Origin: an uncultured Oscillospiraceae bacterium
GTDB taxonomy: Bacteria; Bacillota; Clostridia; Oscillospirales; Oscillospiraceae
DNA: 13,844 nucleotides
Assembly (NCBI GenBank): GCA_934643765.1
Contig: CAKUCT010000028.1
Coordinates: 1-13,844 of the forward strand
Reading direction: 5' to 3'
This document shows, piece after piece, positions 1-6,350 of this stretch. Below the pieces are notes generated by a model. That model was not told where the DNA came from. It worked only from the letters and a program-made list of their open reading frames with translations, and ran no database searches. Numbering within the stretch: position 1 is the first letter of the stretch; each line of letters opens with the position of its first letter. The position numbers and the translations under genes are program-made.

Positions 1-6
1 GGTCAT
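1..6 (-). CDS. Start of a divergent minus-strand gene (only two codons in window)
   Basis: On the minus strand an ATG (complement of 4-6) is followed by one further codon before the window ends. It is preceded by an AGGAGA Shine-Dalgarno (complement of 12-17) with 6 bases between AGGAG and the ATG, and further upstream by an extended -10 promoter. These signals make a real start likely. The product cannot be identified because only Met-Thr is visible. Its divergent position beside the phage-like operon would suit either a regulator of that operon or an unrelated flanking chromosomal gene. Confidence 0.5.
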
Positions 7-29
7 GTTGGTCTCCTAAAAATGAATTG

Positions 30-44
30 CTGTTATTATAGCAG
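30..44. promoter_or_regulatory. Imperfect palindrome over the divergent -10 (possible operator)
   Basis: CTGTTATTATAGCAG is a near-perfect 15-base dyad: six of seven arm positions pair and one is a G/T mismatch. It sits directly on the minus-strand -10. A repressor bound here would block the divergent promoter and could also affect transcription entering the phage-like operon. The palindromic -10 could be partly chance in an AT-rich spacer, so this is tentative. Confidence 0.3.
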
Positions 45-63
45 AAAATAGAGCGCTTGGCAG
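35..63 (-). promoter_or_regulatory. Sigma-A-type promoter of the divergent gene
   Basis: Read on the minus strand, the region has a -35 CTGCCA (complement of 58-63, 4/6 match to TTGACA), a 17-base spacer and a perfect TATAAT -10 (complement of 35-40). A TG one base upstream of the -10 makes it an extended -10 element. It lies about 30 bases upstream of the divergent ATG. It points away from the structural operon and so does not drive it. Confidence 0.65.
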
Positions 64-82
64 TAAAAAATATAAATTTTCG

Positions 83-119
83 GGAAGGTTGCCGGAACGC
101 GGGCAACTTTCCTTTTTTT
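83..119 (+). terminator. Intrinsic terminator in the operon leader
   Basis: An 11-bp stem (83-93 with 102-112, ten Watson-Crick pairs and one G-U) closes an 8-base loop and is followed by seven T (113-119). This is a classical rho-independent terminator reading on the + strand. The only gene seen to its left is transcribed in the opposite direction, so no upstream + gene in view needs it. It may attenuate or gate transcription into the terminase gene, which starts 45 bases later. A -10-like TATAAA lies at 71-76 without a matching -35. No confident + promoter is visible in 1-163. Confidence 0.8.
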
Positions 120-163
120 GCGCCGTTAGGGTGAGAAGGGTTCTTCAGGAATGGAGGGATGAT

Positions 164-463
164 ATGGCGCGGGAAAAGACATCCGATCTGGACAGAATCC
201 GCAGGCAGCTGAGAAAGATGGCGTTCGGCAAGCCGAACGACTGCGTGAAGCTGGCGCTGTGTGAGGATGTGGATATTGAGAAGCTGGATCTTTCAATGCT
301 GACGGAGATCAAGCGGAGCGAAAAAGGGACGGTGGAAATTAAGCTTTTGGACAGGACGAAGGTGCTCGAACAGCTGGCGGCGCTGGCCGACAGCGGAGAC
401 GACGGCGCGGAGCGGTTCCTGCAGGCGCTGGTACAGGGGATGGAGCAGGAAGATGACGGCTAG
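164..463 (+). CDS. Terminase small subunit-like protein lacking the HTH domain (99 aa)
   Basis: This is the likely small-subunit partner of the DNA-packaging motor. The ATG at 164 is chosen because GGAGG (153-157) sits six bases upstream; an earlier in-frame start at 89 would lie inside the terminator hairpin. The stretch DRIRRQLRKMAF (about residues 9-20) followed by LTEIKRSEKGTVEIKLLDR and a KVLEQLAAL helix matches the C-terminal half of XtmA/Terminase_2-type small terminases. Family members are usually 150-280 aa with an N-terminal helix-turn-helix that recognises pac or cos DNA. Here nothing precedes the C-terminal half except about eight residues. It overlaps the large terminase gene by 11 bases. 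The family call is from recalled motifs; it could be another small packaging accessory. Confidence 0.68.
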   Translation: MAREKTSDLDRIRRQLRKMAFGKPNDCVKLALCEDVDIEKLDLSMLTEIKRSEKGTVEIKLLDRTKVLEQLAALADSGDDGAERFLQALVQGMEQEDDG

Positions 464-1697
464 ATTTTCCCAAAAGCAGATGCGGGCGATGACATGGTGG
501 ATGCCAAAAAGCCGGGACAGCGGGTTCGACGCGCTGGTCTGCGACGGGGCGGTACGCTCGGGTAAGACGCTTGCGATGGGGCTTGGATTTTTCCTGTGGG
601 CGATGAGCTGCTTTTCGGGAAGGCAGTTCGCACTGTGCGGCAAGACGAGAGGCGGCGTGCGGCGGAACGTGGTGCAGGCGCTTATGCCATGGCTCAGGCA
701 GCTTGGCATGGAGATTCACGAGAGCCGGACGGAAGGGAAACTGCATGTCCGGTTCGGAAAGCGGGAGAACGATTTTTATCTGTTCGGCGGCCGGGACGAG
801 GGTTCGGCGGCGCTGATTCAGGGCGTGACGCTGGCGGGGGTCTTTCTTGACGAGGTGGTTCTGATGCCGCGCTCGTTTGTGGAGCAGGCGTGTGCCAGGT
901 GCTCGGTGGAGGGAAGCAGGCTGTGGTTCAGCTGTAACCCGGAGGGGCCGCAGCACTGGTTCTACAGAGAGTGGATTTTGCAGGCGGACAGGCGGGGCTG
1001 CCTGCATCTGCATTTTACGATGCAGGACAATCCGTCGCTCAGCCAGGCGGTGAGAAGACGGTATGAACGGCTGTATACGGGCGTTTTTTATAGACGCTTT
1101 ATTCTGGGGCAGTGGTGCCAGGCGGAGGGACGGGTCTATGACTTCTTTGACACATCGCGCGTCCGGCCGGCGCCGGAGGGAACGTTCTCGCAGTGGGTGA
1201 TCTCGTGTGACTACGGGACGGTGAACCCGGCGTCGTTCGGGCTGTGGGGAAAGCAGGGCGGCGTCTGGTACAGGACAGATGAGTTTTATTTTGACTCCCG
1301 GCGCGAGGGCCGGCAGATGACGGACGCGGAGTATGAACGGGCGCTGCGGAGACTTTCCGGCGGGCGGACCATCCGGGAGGTGATTGTGGACCCATCGGCG
1401 GCGAGCTTTATAGAAGTGCTGCGGCGCGAGGGCTGGAACGTGCGCAAGGCGGACAACGATGTGCTCTCGGGCATCCGGAAGACGGCGGACGCGCTGAAGG
1501 CAGGGCAGATTGTGATCTGCGAGCGGTGCACGGACTGTCTGCGGGAGATGGAGCTTTATGTCTGGGACATGGCCGCGGGCGGAGACAGGGTCGTCAAGCG
1601 GAACGACCACGCGATGGACGATATGCGGTATTTTGTGACGAGCGTTCTTGGCGGGCAGGCGGCATTTGCGGTGTGTACGCCGGAACGGAAAATTTAG
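453..1697 (+). CDS. terL: Phage terminase large subunit (ATPase and nuclease), PBSX/XtmB-like
   Basis: This is the motor that pumps DNA into the prohead through the portal and cuts the concatemer or chromosome. In 414 aa it has a Walker A motif (GAVRSGKT, residues 32-39), a Walker B (AGVFLDE, 128-134, with D133 and catalytic E134) and a coupling motif (FSCNPEGP, 159-166). The RNase H-like nuclease domain has acidic residues at D253 (SCDYG), D313 (IVDPS) and D386/D390 (DHAMDDMRYF). All catalytic positions are present and the length is normal for the family, so the enzyme looks functional. The ATG lies within the end of the small subunit gene and is preceded by AGGAAG. Terminator-like C-terminal truncation is not seen. 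Confidence 0.95.
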   Translation: MTARFSQKQMRAMTWWMPKSRDSGFDALVCDGAVRSGKTLAMGLGFFLWAMSCFSGRQFALCGKTRGGVRRNVVQALMPWLRQLGMEIHESRTEGKLHVRFGKRENDFYLFGGRDEGSAALIQGVTLAGVFLDEVVLMPRSFVEQACARCSVEGSRLWFSCNPEGPQHWFYREWILQADRRGCLHLHFTMQDNPSLSQAVRRRYERLYTGVFYRRFILGQWCQAEGRVYDFFDTSRVRPAPEGTFSQWVISCDYGTVNPASFGLWGKQGGVWYRTDEFYFDSRREGRQMTDAEYERALRRLSGGRTIREVIVDPSAASFIEVLRREGWNVRKADNDVLSGIRKTADALKAGQIVICERCTDCLREMELYVWDMAAGGDRVVKRNDHAMDDMRYFVTSVLGGQAAFAVCTPERKI

Positions 1698-1710
1698 AGG
1701 GGGGAAGCAA

Positions 1711-2847
1711 ATGAAAAAACGATCAGACGTTGGAATCTGCAAGGCGGCGCAGATGCGCACGGGGCAGCAGCACCCGTTCGGCATGCTATCGGGCATGACG
1801 GCGCTGGGCGGGAGCGAACTGGAGGTGTACCGGCAGATCAGAAACGCGGTGCCGATTCTGGATGCGGCGATCGGAAAGCTGGTGCGGCTGACGGGCGGGT
1901 TTACGGTGGAATGCGAGAACCCGGCGGCGCAGAAGGGGCTGCGGCAGTTTTTGCGGAGCGTCAGCACCGGGCGCGGACAGTACGGGATGGAGAGCTTTTT
2001 GTCGGCGTTTCTGCAGAGCATGCTGGTCTATGGCAGGGCGATCGGAGAGATGGTAGTCTCCGGCGGGGAGATCACGGCGGTGCTCTGGGGCGATGTAACG
2101 AAACTGTATATCCAGGAGGGCGCGTCACCGCTGGAGTACGCGTTCGGGCAGTGGCAGGACGGGGAGGTTCGGATTTTTCCGCGGCAGAACCTGCTGCTGT
2201 TTTCGGTGTGGAATCCAGATGAGGAAAATCCTTACGGAACGTCGGTGTTCCGGAGCATGCCGTTTCTGGTGGAGATTCTGCTGAAGATTTACAGCACGAT
2301 CGGAAGCAACTGGGAGCGGGCGGGAAATGTGCGCTATTCGGTGGTGTACAAACCGAACGGCGCTGCCGGACAGATCGACGCGCAGGCAAGAAGCGAGCAG
2401 ATTGCGGGGCAGTGGTCCCAGGCGATGCAGGAATCGAGGCACGGCGTGGTGCGGGATTTTGTGGCGGTCGGAGATGTGGAGATCAAGGTGATCGGCGCGG
2501 ACGGACAGATACTCGACTCGGAGGTGCCGGTGCGGCAGATTCTGGAGCAGCTGGTGGCCAAAACGGGGCTGCCGCCGTTCTTGCTGGGGCTCAGCTGGGC
2601 CTCGACCGAGCGGATGAGCGCGCAGCAGACGGATCTTCTGACCTCGGAGCTCTGGGCCATCCGGCGGGCGGTGGAACCGGTCTTGATGCGGATCTGCAGG
2701 CTGTGGCTGCAGCTGCACGGATTTTCCGGCGAGGCGGAGATTGTCTGGGATGAGATCAGTCTGCAGGATATTGTGGAGCAGGCGCACGCGAAGCTGTATC
2801 TGGCGCAGGCGGAAAAGCTGACGGGAGAACAGGAGGAGACGGAATGA
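1711..2847 (+). CDS. Phage portal protein (378 aa)
   Basis: A dodecameric ring at one capsid vertex through which DNA enters and leaves. The ATG at 1711 is chosen because it follows an AGAGGGGGGAA ribosome site; upstream in-frame codons fall inside the terminase gene. The protein has the portal pattern: an N-terminal wing with VPILDAAIGKLVRL (48-60), a middle region ending in NPYGTSVFRS (173-182) and a long stem/crown helical part. The C-terminal part contains LPPFLLGLSWASTERMSAQQ (287-306), a motif typical of portal proteins. At 378 aa it is compact. It sits between the large terminase and the prohead protease as in PBSX and HK97-type modules. Its stop overlaps the protease start by ATGA. 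Confidence 0.88.
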   Translation: MKKRSDVGICKAAQMRTGQQHPFGMLSGMTALGGSELEVYRQIRNAVPILDAAIGKLVRLTGGFTVECENPAAQKGLRQFLRSVSTGRGQYGMESFLSAFLQSMLVYGRAIGEMVVSGGEITAVLWGDVTKLYIQEGASPLEYAFGQWQDGEVRIFPRQNLLLFSVWNPDEENPYGTSVFRSMPFLVEILLKIYSTIGSNWERAGNVRYSVVYKPNGAAGQIDAQARSEQIAGQWSQAMQESRHGVVRDFVAVGDVEIKVIGADGQILDSEVPVRQILEQLVAKTGLPPFLLGLSWASTERMSAQQTDLLTSELWAIRRAVEPVLMRICRLWLQLHGFSGEAEIVWDEISLQDIVEQAHAKLYLAQAEKLTGEQEETE

Positions 2848-3719
2848 AATTAATGAAGGCGGCAAGCGTTGTATCCGGCGGAGCGCCGGATGGCGCGCAG
2901 CTGGAGAAAATCAACCGGCTGACGAAGGGAACGCTTGGGGCGGAGGATGTGTATGTGTTTGCGGTGCGGCTGTGCGACGATCAGCCGGACCGGGACGACG
3001 AGCGCTTTGCGCAGCAGACGCTGCGCGAGCTTTCCAAGCTGTTTGTGGGAAAGACGGGGATTGTTGACCACAACTGGTCGGCAGAGAAGCAGGTGGCGCG
3101 GATTTTTGACACGGAAGTGGAGACAGAAACGGGCGTCATGTATCTCAAAGCCTGGGCCTATATGCTGCGCGGCGAGGACACAGAGACGCTGATCCGGCAG
3201 ATTGAGGGCGGCATCAAGAAGGAGGTTTCCATCGGCTGCGCCGTCCGGCGCAGGATTTGTTCGGTCTGCGGGGAGGAGTACGGCGCGTGCGAGCACCGCA
3301 AGGGCGAGATGTACGGAACCGAACGGTGCACAGCCATTTTGTGCGAGGCGATGGACGCGTATGAGTTTTCGTTTGTGGCCGTGCCGGCGCAGAAGGAGGC
3401 GGGCGTTCTGAAAAAGCAGGCGGAAAGCGGACTTGCGGGAATGGACGAGATGGCGCTGAAGCGGCTTTGCGGCGAGGCAGAGCTCGGCCGGGCGTACCGA
3501 AAGGAGCTGGAGGAGCGGGTGATCCGGGCGGCGATGCTGCTGGAGATCAGATTGGACGACAATCTTCTGCACCGGGTGCTGCGGGGCATGGCGGCGGAGG
3601 ATCTGCGGCGGGTGAGCAAGGGGCTTGAAAAAAAGACGGCGGAGCTTTTCGCGCCGGCGCCGCAGATGACGGTTGAGAAAAGCGAGGCGCGGGAGCAGAA
3701 CAGCGCGTTTCTTGTTTAA
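2844..3719 (+). CDS. Prohead maturation protease with zinc knuckle and probable scaffold tail
   Basis: A serine protease of the assemblin-like prohead protease type, expected to cleave scaffold and capsid arms during head maturation. Likely catalytic residues are H76 in VDHNW and S129 in KEVSIG. The segment YEFSFVAVPAQ (173-183) is the usual closing strand of these proteases. An insertion carries C139-x2-C142-x6-C149-x-H151, a probable zinc knuckle. Residues about 200-270 are charged and helical and no separate scaffold gene is present, so the C-terminus probably acts as a scaffold. Start: ATG 2844 with AGGAGGA at 2831-2837. It overlaps the portal stop (ATGA). The protease call is firm from position and motifs; the scaffold role is inferred. 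Confidence 0.82.
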   Translation: MKLMKAASVVSGGAPDGAQLEKINRLTKGTLGAEDVYVFAVRLCDDQPDRDDERFAQQTLRELSKLFVGKTGIVDHNWSAEKQVARIFDTEVETETGVMYLKAWAYMLRGEDTETLIRQIEGGIKKEVSIGCAVRRRICSVCGEEYGACEHRKGEMYGTERCTAILCEAMDAYEFSFVAVPAQKEAGVLKKQAESGLAGMDEMALKRLCGEAELGRAYRKELEERVIRAAMLLEIRLDDNLLHRVLRGMAAEDLRRVSKGLEKKTAELFAPAPQMTVEKSEAREQNSAFLV

Positions 3720-3779
3720 ATGCGGCGGCGGGGAAGCCTGACGCGGCTTAAAATATGAATTTTGAAGGGAGAAACAACA
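3720..3779 (+). other. 60-bp gap before the capsid genes with small hairpins
   Basis: This is the longest non-coding gap inside the operon. It contains a short stem (AAGCC 3734-3738 with GGCTT 3745-3749, 6-base loop) followed by a weak AAAAT/ATTTT dyad (3750-3763). A TAAAAT hexamer (3749-3754) resembles a -10 but no -35 lies at the right distance. It ends in an AAGGGAG ribosome site. The position just before the most abundant proteins suggests an mRNA processing or stabilising element or a weak internal promoter, but the sequence does not decide. Confidence 0.3.
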
Positions 3780-4124
3780 ATGGCAATTTCTTTTGAGGCA
3801 ATCGGGGAGAAGATGGTGACGTTTGCGGCGGGCAGCGGGCTTGCAGCAGGCAAAGTCTGCAAGGTGACGGCGAACGGCACAGTAGGCGCATGCAACGAGG
3901 ACGACGGCTTCTGCGGCGTGGTTTCGCGCGTCAGGGGCGGCCTGGCGAGCGTCATCATGGCGGGCTATGTGGAGCTGAGTTATTCCGGCGAGACGGCGCC
4001 GTCGCTTGGTTACGCGGTGCTGGCGGCGGACAAGAACGGTGATGTTGTGCCGGCCGCGGCGGGCAGAACGTGTCTGGTTGTACATGTGGACGCGGCGCAG
4101 AAGCGTGTGGGACTGTTTTTGTAA
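3780..4124 (+). CDS. Capsid decoration (cement) protein, DUF2190-like (114 aa)
   Basis: A small, beta-rich, Gly/Ala/Val-rich protein lying between prohead protease and major capsid protein, the usual place of head decoration proteins (lambda gpD or DUF2190-like). Features are a KVCKVTANGTVGAC hairpin (25-38), a GYVELSYSGETAPSLGYAVL segment (62-81) and a C-terminal strand pair ending RVGLFL. Such proteins bind the outside of the expanded capsid and stabilise it against internal DNA pressure. The ATG at 3780 is chosen because AAGGGAG (3765-3771) lies upstream; the in-frame TTG at 3762 precedes this site. Retention of a cement protein suggests a head that holds packaged DNA rather than an empty relic. 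Confidence 0.65.
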   Translation: MAISFEAIGEKMVTFAAGSGLAAGKVCKVTANGTVGACNEDDGFCGVVSRVRGGLASVIMAGYVELSYSGETAPSLGYAVLAADKNGDVVPAAAGRTCLVVHVDAAQKRVGLFL

Positions 4125-4142
4125 GAAGAAAGGAGCAAAAAA

Positions 4143-5168
4143 ATGGGATTTGATCATGTGAAGCTGGAAAAGGGCATGTACCGCGAGAGCGGCAAGTCGT
4201 TTACGCAGGTGCTTGAGTCGCTGGACCCGAGCGAGAACTACAAGGGTACGGCGCTGGAGGGAACCGACGCGTTCCAGAGGCAGCTCAAGCGGTTTGATAT
4301 TCACGCCAAGGGCGCGTATTCTGACCCGGTGGAAAAATTCTTCCGGACCATGGAGTCGAGCGTGCTGTTCCCGGAGTATATCGCGCGGGCGGTCAAGCAG
4401 GGCATGCAGGAAAACAATGTGCTGCCCAAAATTACGGCGAGCACGACGACCATCGATGCGATGGACTACCGGAGCGTGTATTCGGTGCCGTCGGAGCAGG
4501 ATAAGAAGCTGATGCAGGTCGCCGAGGGCGCGAGCATTCCGGCCACGCAGGTCAAGACGAAGGACAATCTGGTAAAGCTCAACAAACGCGGCAGAATGCT
4601 CATTGCGTCCTATGAAGCGATCCGGTTCCAGAAGCTCGATCTGTTTTCCATTACGCTGCGGCAGATCGGCGCGTATATCCAGACGATGCATCTGCACGAC
4701 GCGGTGGATGTGCTGGTAAACGGCGACGGAAACGGCAATGCGGCGCAGGTCTATACGATCGGCACGAGCCCGATGACGGGCACGAAGGGGACGCTGAGCT
4801 ATCAGCAGCTGGTGGAGTTCTGGGCGCAGTTTGAGCCATATGAGCTGAATTGTTTCCTGATGAATACGGGGACGATGGTCAAGATGCTGGGTCTGAAGGA
4901 GTTCCAGAACCCGCTGACGGGTCTGAATTTCCAGGGCACGGGCGCGCTGTCTACGCCGCTTGGCGCGGAGCTTCTGAAGGCGGGCTGTGTGGACGCAGGG
5001 AAGATTATCGGTCTGGACAGACGCTACGCGCTGGAGATGGTGCAGGCGGGCGAGGTGAGCGTGGAGTATGACAAGCTTATCGACCGGCAGCTTGAGCGCG
5101 CGGCCATCACGTCGATTTCCGGCTTCGGCAAGATTATGCCGGAGGCGGCGAAGGTTCTGGTGATCTGA
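4143..5168 (+). CDS. Major capsid protein, HK97 fold (341 aa)
   Basis: The shell protein of the head. It has a long charged N-terminal arm (about 1-70), an E-loop-like region with AEGASIPATQVK (128-139) and a helical P-domain with LHDAVDVLVNGDGNG (184-198). The C-terminal part (VSVEYDKLIDRQLERAAI, 305-322) closes the A-domain. The length is normal for HK97-type capsid proteins. AAAGGAG stands 7 bases upstream of the ATG, the best ribosome site in the operon, which fits high expression. The N-terminal arm is a plausible target of the protease encoded just upstream. The stop overlaps the next start (TGATG). Confidence 0.88.
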   Translation: MGFDHVKLEKGMYRESGKSFTQVLESLDPSENYKGTALEGTDAFQRQLKRFDIHAKGAYSDPVEKFFRTMESSVLFPEYIARAVKQGMQENNVLPKITASTTTIDAMDYRSVYSVPSEQDKKLMQVAEGASIPATQVKTKDNLVKLNKRGRMLIASYEAIRFQKLDLFSITLRQIGAYIQTMHLHDAVDVLVNGDGNGNAAQVYTIGTSPMTGTKGTLSYQQLVEFWAQFEPYELNCFLMNTGTMVKMLGLKEFQNPLTGLNFQGTGALSTPLGAELLKAGCVDAGKIIGLDRRYALEMVQAGEVSVEYDKLIDRQLERAAITSISGFGKIMPEAAKVLVI

Positions 5169-5545
5169 TGACACTGACGGAAGAAATCTATGAGGCGGCC
5201 GGAAAGACCGCCCCATCCGGAACGGATGAGGCGCTTTTGCAGCGGCTCTGCCGGGCGGCGGAGCAGCAGCTCAGAGCCAGGCTCAAGGACGCAGTGCAGC
5301 CGGACGACTGCCGCGACGCGTTTGTATGTGCGGCGGCGTGGATGGCGCTGGCGGGGGTGCAGGCCGGGAGAAGCGCGGCGCTCGGGTGCTTGGAGCGCTT
5401 TACGGTCGGCGAGGTCAGCGTGCAGACATCCGGCGCGGCGGACACGGCGGGCGATACGGCGGTTTCTTTGCGCGCGCAGGCCGAGCAGCTGATGCGGCCG
5501 TACTGCAGAGAAAGCGGGTTTTCGTTTGTGGGGGTGCGCGGATGA
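5168..5545 (+). CDS. Head-tail connector protein, gp6/gp15-like (125 aa)
   Basis: A small, mainly helical protein directly after the capsid gene, where adaptor proteins that dock on the portal are encoded (HK97 gp6, SPP1 gp15, PBSX YqbG/XkdH region). It has N-terminal helices with LLQRLCRAAEQQLRARL (23-39), a hydrophobic helix with AFVCAAAWMALAGVQ (51-65), then RFTVGEVSVQ (77-86), a signature-like segment of these adaptors, and a C-terminal helix with LRAQAEQLMRPY (101-112). It starts inside the capsid stop codon and overlaps the next gene by four bases, so translation is coupled. The assignment rests on position and motif, not on a catalytic residue. Confidence 0.7.
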   Translation: MTLTEEIYEAAGKTAPSGTDEALLQRLCRAAEQQLRARLKDAVQPDDCRDAFVCAAAWMALAGVQAGRSAALGCLERFTVGEVSVQTSGAADTAGDTAVSLRAQAEQLMRPYCRESGFSFVGVRG

Positions 5546-5880
5546 AGGCGCTGCTGGAGAGCATTTTGCAGGTTTACGGGAATCTGGTCACCATGCAGGA
5601 GGACGGCACGAAGACGAGCTTCCGCGCGTTTGTCCAGCCGGTGACGCAGAGGGGCTGGCAGAATATGCAGAAGGTGATCGGCGCGCTCGGCGAGATTCCG
5701 ATGGGACAGTTTGTGTATATCGGACCGGCGGACCGGCCGCTTGCGCGCGGAAGCACGCTGCGGGCGCAGGGGAAGACATATCTTGTGCGGCGGGCGGAGA
5801 CAATCTATCTTGCCGATGAGGCGCTGTATGTCTGGGCGCTTCTGACGCAGGCGGGAGGAGAAGCGGTATGGAACAGCTGA
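5542..5880 (+). CDS. Head closure/head-tail joining protein (112 aa)
   Basis: The ATG at 5542 overlaps the previous stop (ATGA). The reading frame stays open back to 5326, but no ribosome site supports an earlier start. The 112-aa product is beta-rich with GQFVYIGPADRPL (55-67), GKTYLVRRAETIYLADEALYVWALL (split here as GKTYLVRRAETIY and LADEALYVWALL) near the C-terminus. This pattern of a small beta barrel with a tight GxTYxV turn fits head-closure proteins of the gp7/gp16 type, which stop DNA leakage and accept the tail. The next gene starts 13 bases before its stop. Confidence 0.62.
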   Translation: MKALLESILQVYGNLVTMQEDGTKTSFRAFVQPVTQRGWQNMQKVIGALGEIPMGQFVYIGPADRPLARGSTLRAQGKTYLVRRAETIYLADEALYVWALLTQAGGEAVWNS

Positions 5881-6350
5881 TGCAGGCGTTTCTGGAAATT
5901 CTGAAGCGGGCGGGCTTTACCGCCGTGCGGCAGATGCCGCAGGGCGTGATGCCAAGGCTGAAGGGGCCGGTTGTGGCGGTGAGTCTGGCGGTGCTGGACG
6001 CGGCGCAGATGGGCTTTTTTGAATATCTCGGGAAACTGGAGCGGGAGGGGAATATTGTTCCGCTCTACGGAAAGCGGCTGCGGGCGGAGGTTCTGCTGCA
6101 GGTAGTAAGCCCGGAGGCACTTGGCGCGGAGCGCTGCGCGCAGGAGGCAGATAAGCTCTGCACAAAGCTTTCTGAGAAGCTGCCCGGCATTGTGCTGACA
6201 GGTTTCAGCGCCGGGCCGTGCAGCTATGACAAGACGGGGGATTTCTTTTTGTGTGAAGTGAAGGCAAAGGCCTCGGCGTATCTCTACGCGGAGGCAAATG
6301 AGGAGGAGACGGAGTTTACGGACTTTATTTTGAAAGGAGCAGTGCAATGA
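5868..6350 (+). CDS. Tail terminator/completion protein-like (160 aa)
   Basis: Located between the head-closure gene and the sheath, the position of XkdJ/gpU-type tail terminators that cap the tube and sheath at the head end. The 160 aa have an N-terminal helix (MEQLMQAFLEILKRAGF), a strand, then a paired helix rich in charged residues (AQEADKLCTKLSEKL, about 91-105) and beta hairpins including GDFFLCEVKAKASAYLYA (124-141). This alternation fits the alpha/beta fold of tail terminators. A strong GGAGGAG (5854-5860) precedes the ATG. No catalytic motif is expected. Function is inferred mostly from synteny and secondary structure pattern. Confidence 0.58.
   Translation: MEQLMQAFLEILKRAGFTAVRQMPQGVMPRLKGPVVAVSLAVLDAAQMGFFEYLGKLEREGNIVPLYGKRLRAEVLLQVVSPEALGAERCAQEADKLCTKLSEKLPGIVLTGFSAGPCSYDKTGDFFLCEVKAKASAYLYAEANEEETEFTDFILKGAVQ

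Noticed and set aside
71..76. TATAAA as the -10 of a + promoter for the structural operon
   Set aside because: No -35-like hexamer lies 16-18 bases upstream (the TTGGCA at 57-62 is only 8 bases away), so it is not reported as a promoter; it could matter only if an activator is needed.
89..163. Longer N-terminus for the small terminase starting at 89
   Set aside because: These codons lie within the terminator hairpin and T run, encode no HTH-like pattern, and the ATG at 164 has a well-placed GGAGG.
339..5216. Very long open frames on the minus strand (339-2021 and 2850-5216) opposite the terminase-to-capsid genes
   Set aside because: They lie antisense to genes with clear motifs, have Arg/His/Pro-rich composition typical of the mirror of GC-rich coding DNA, no domain pattern and no ribosome site.
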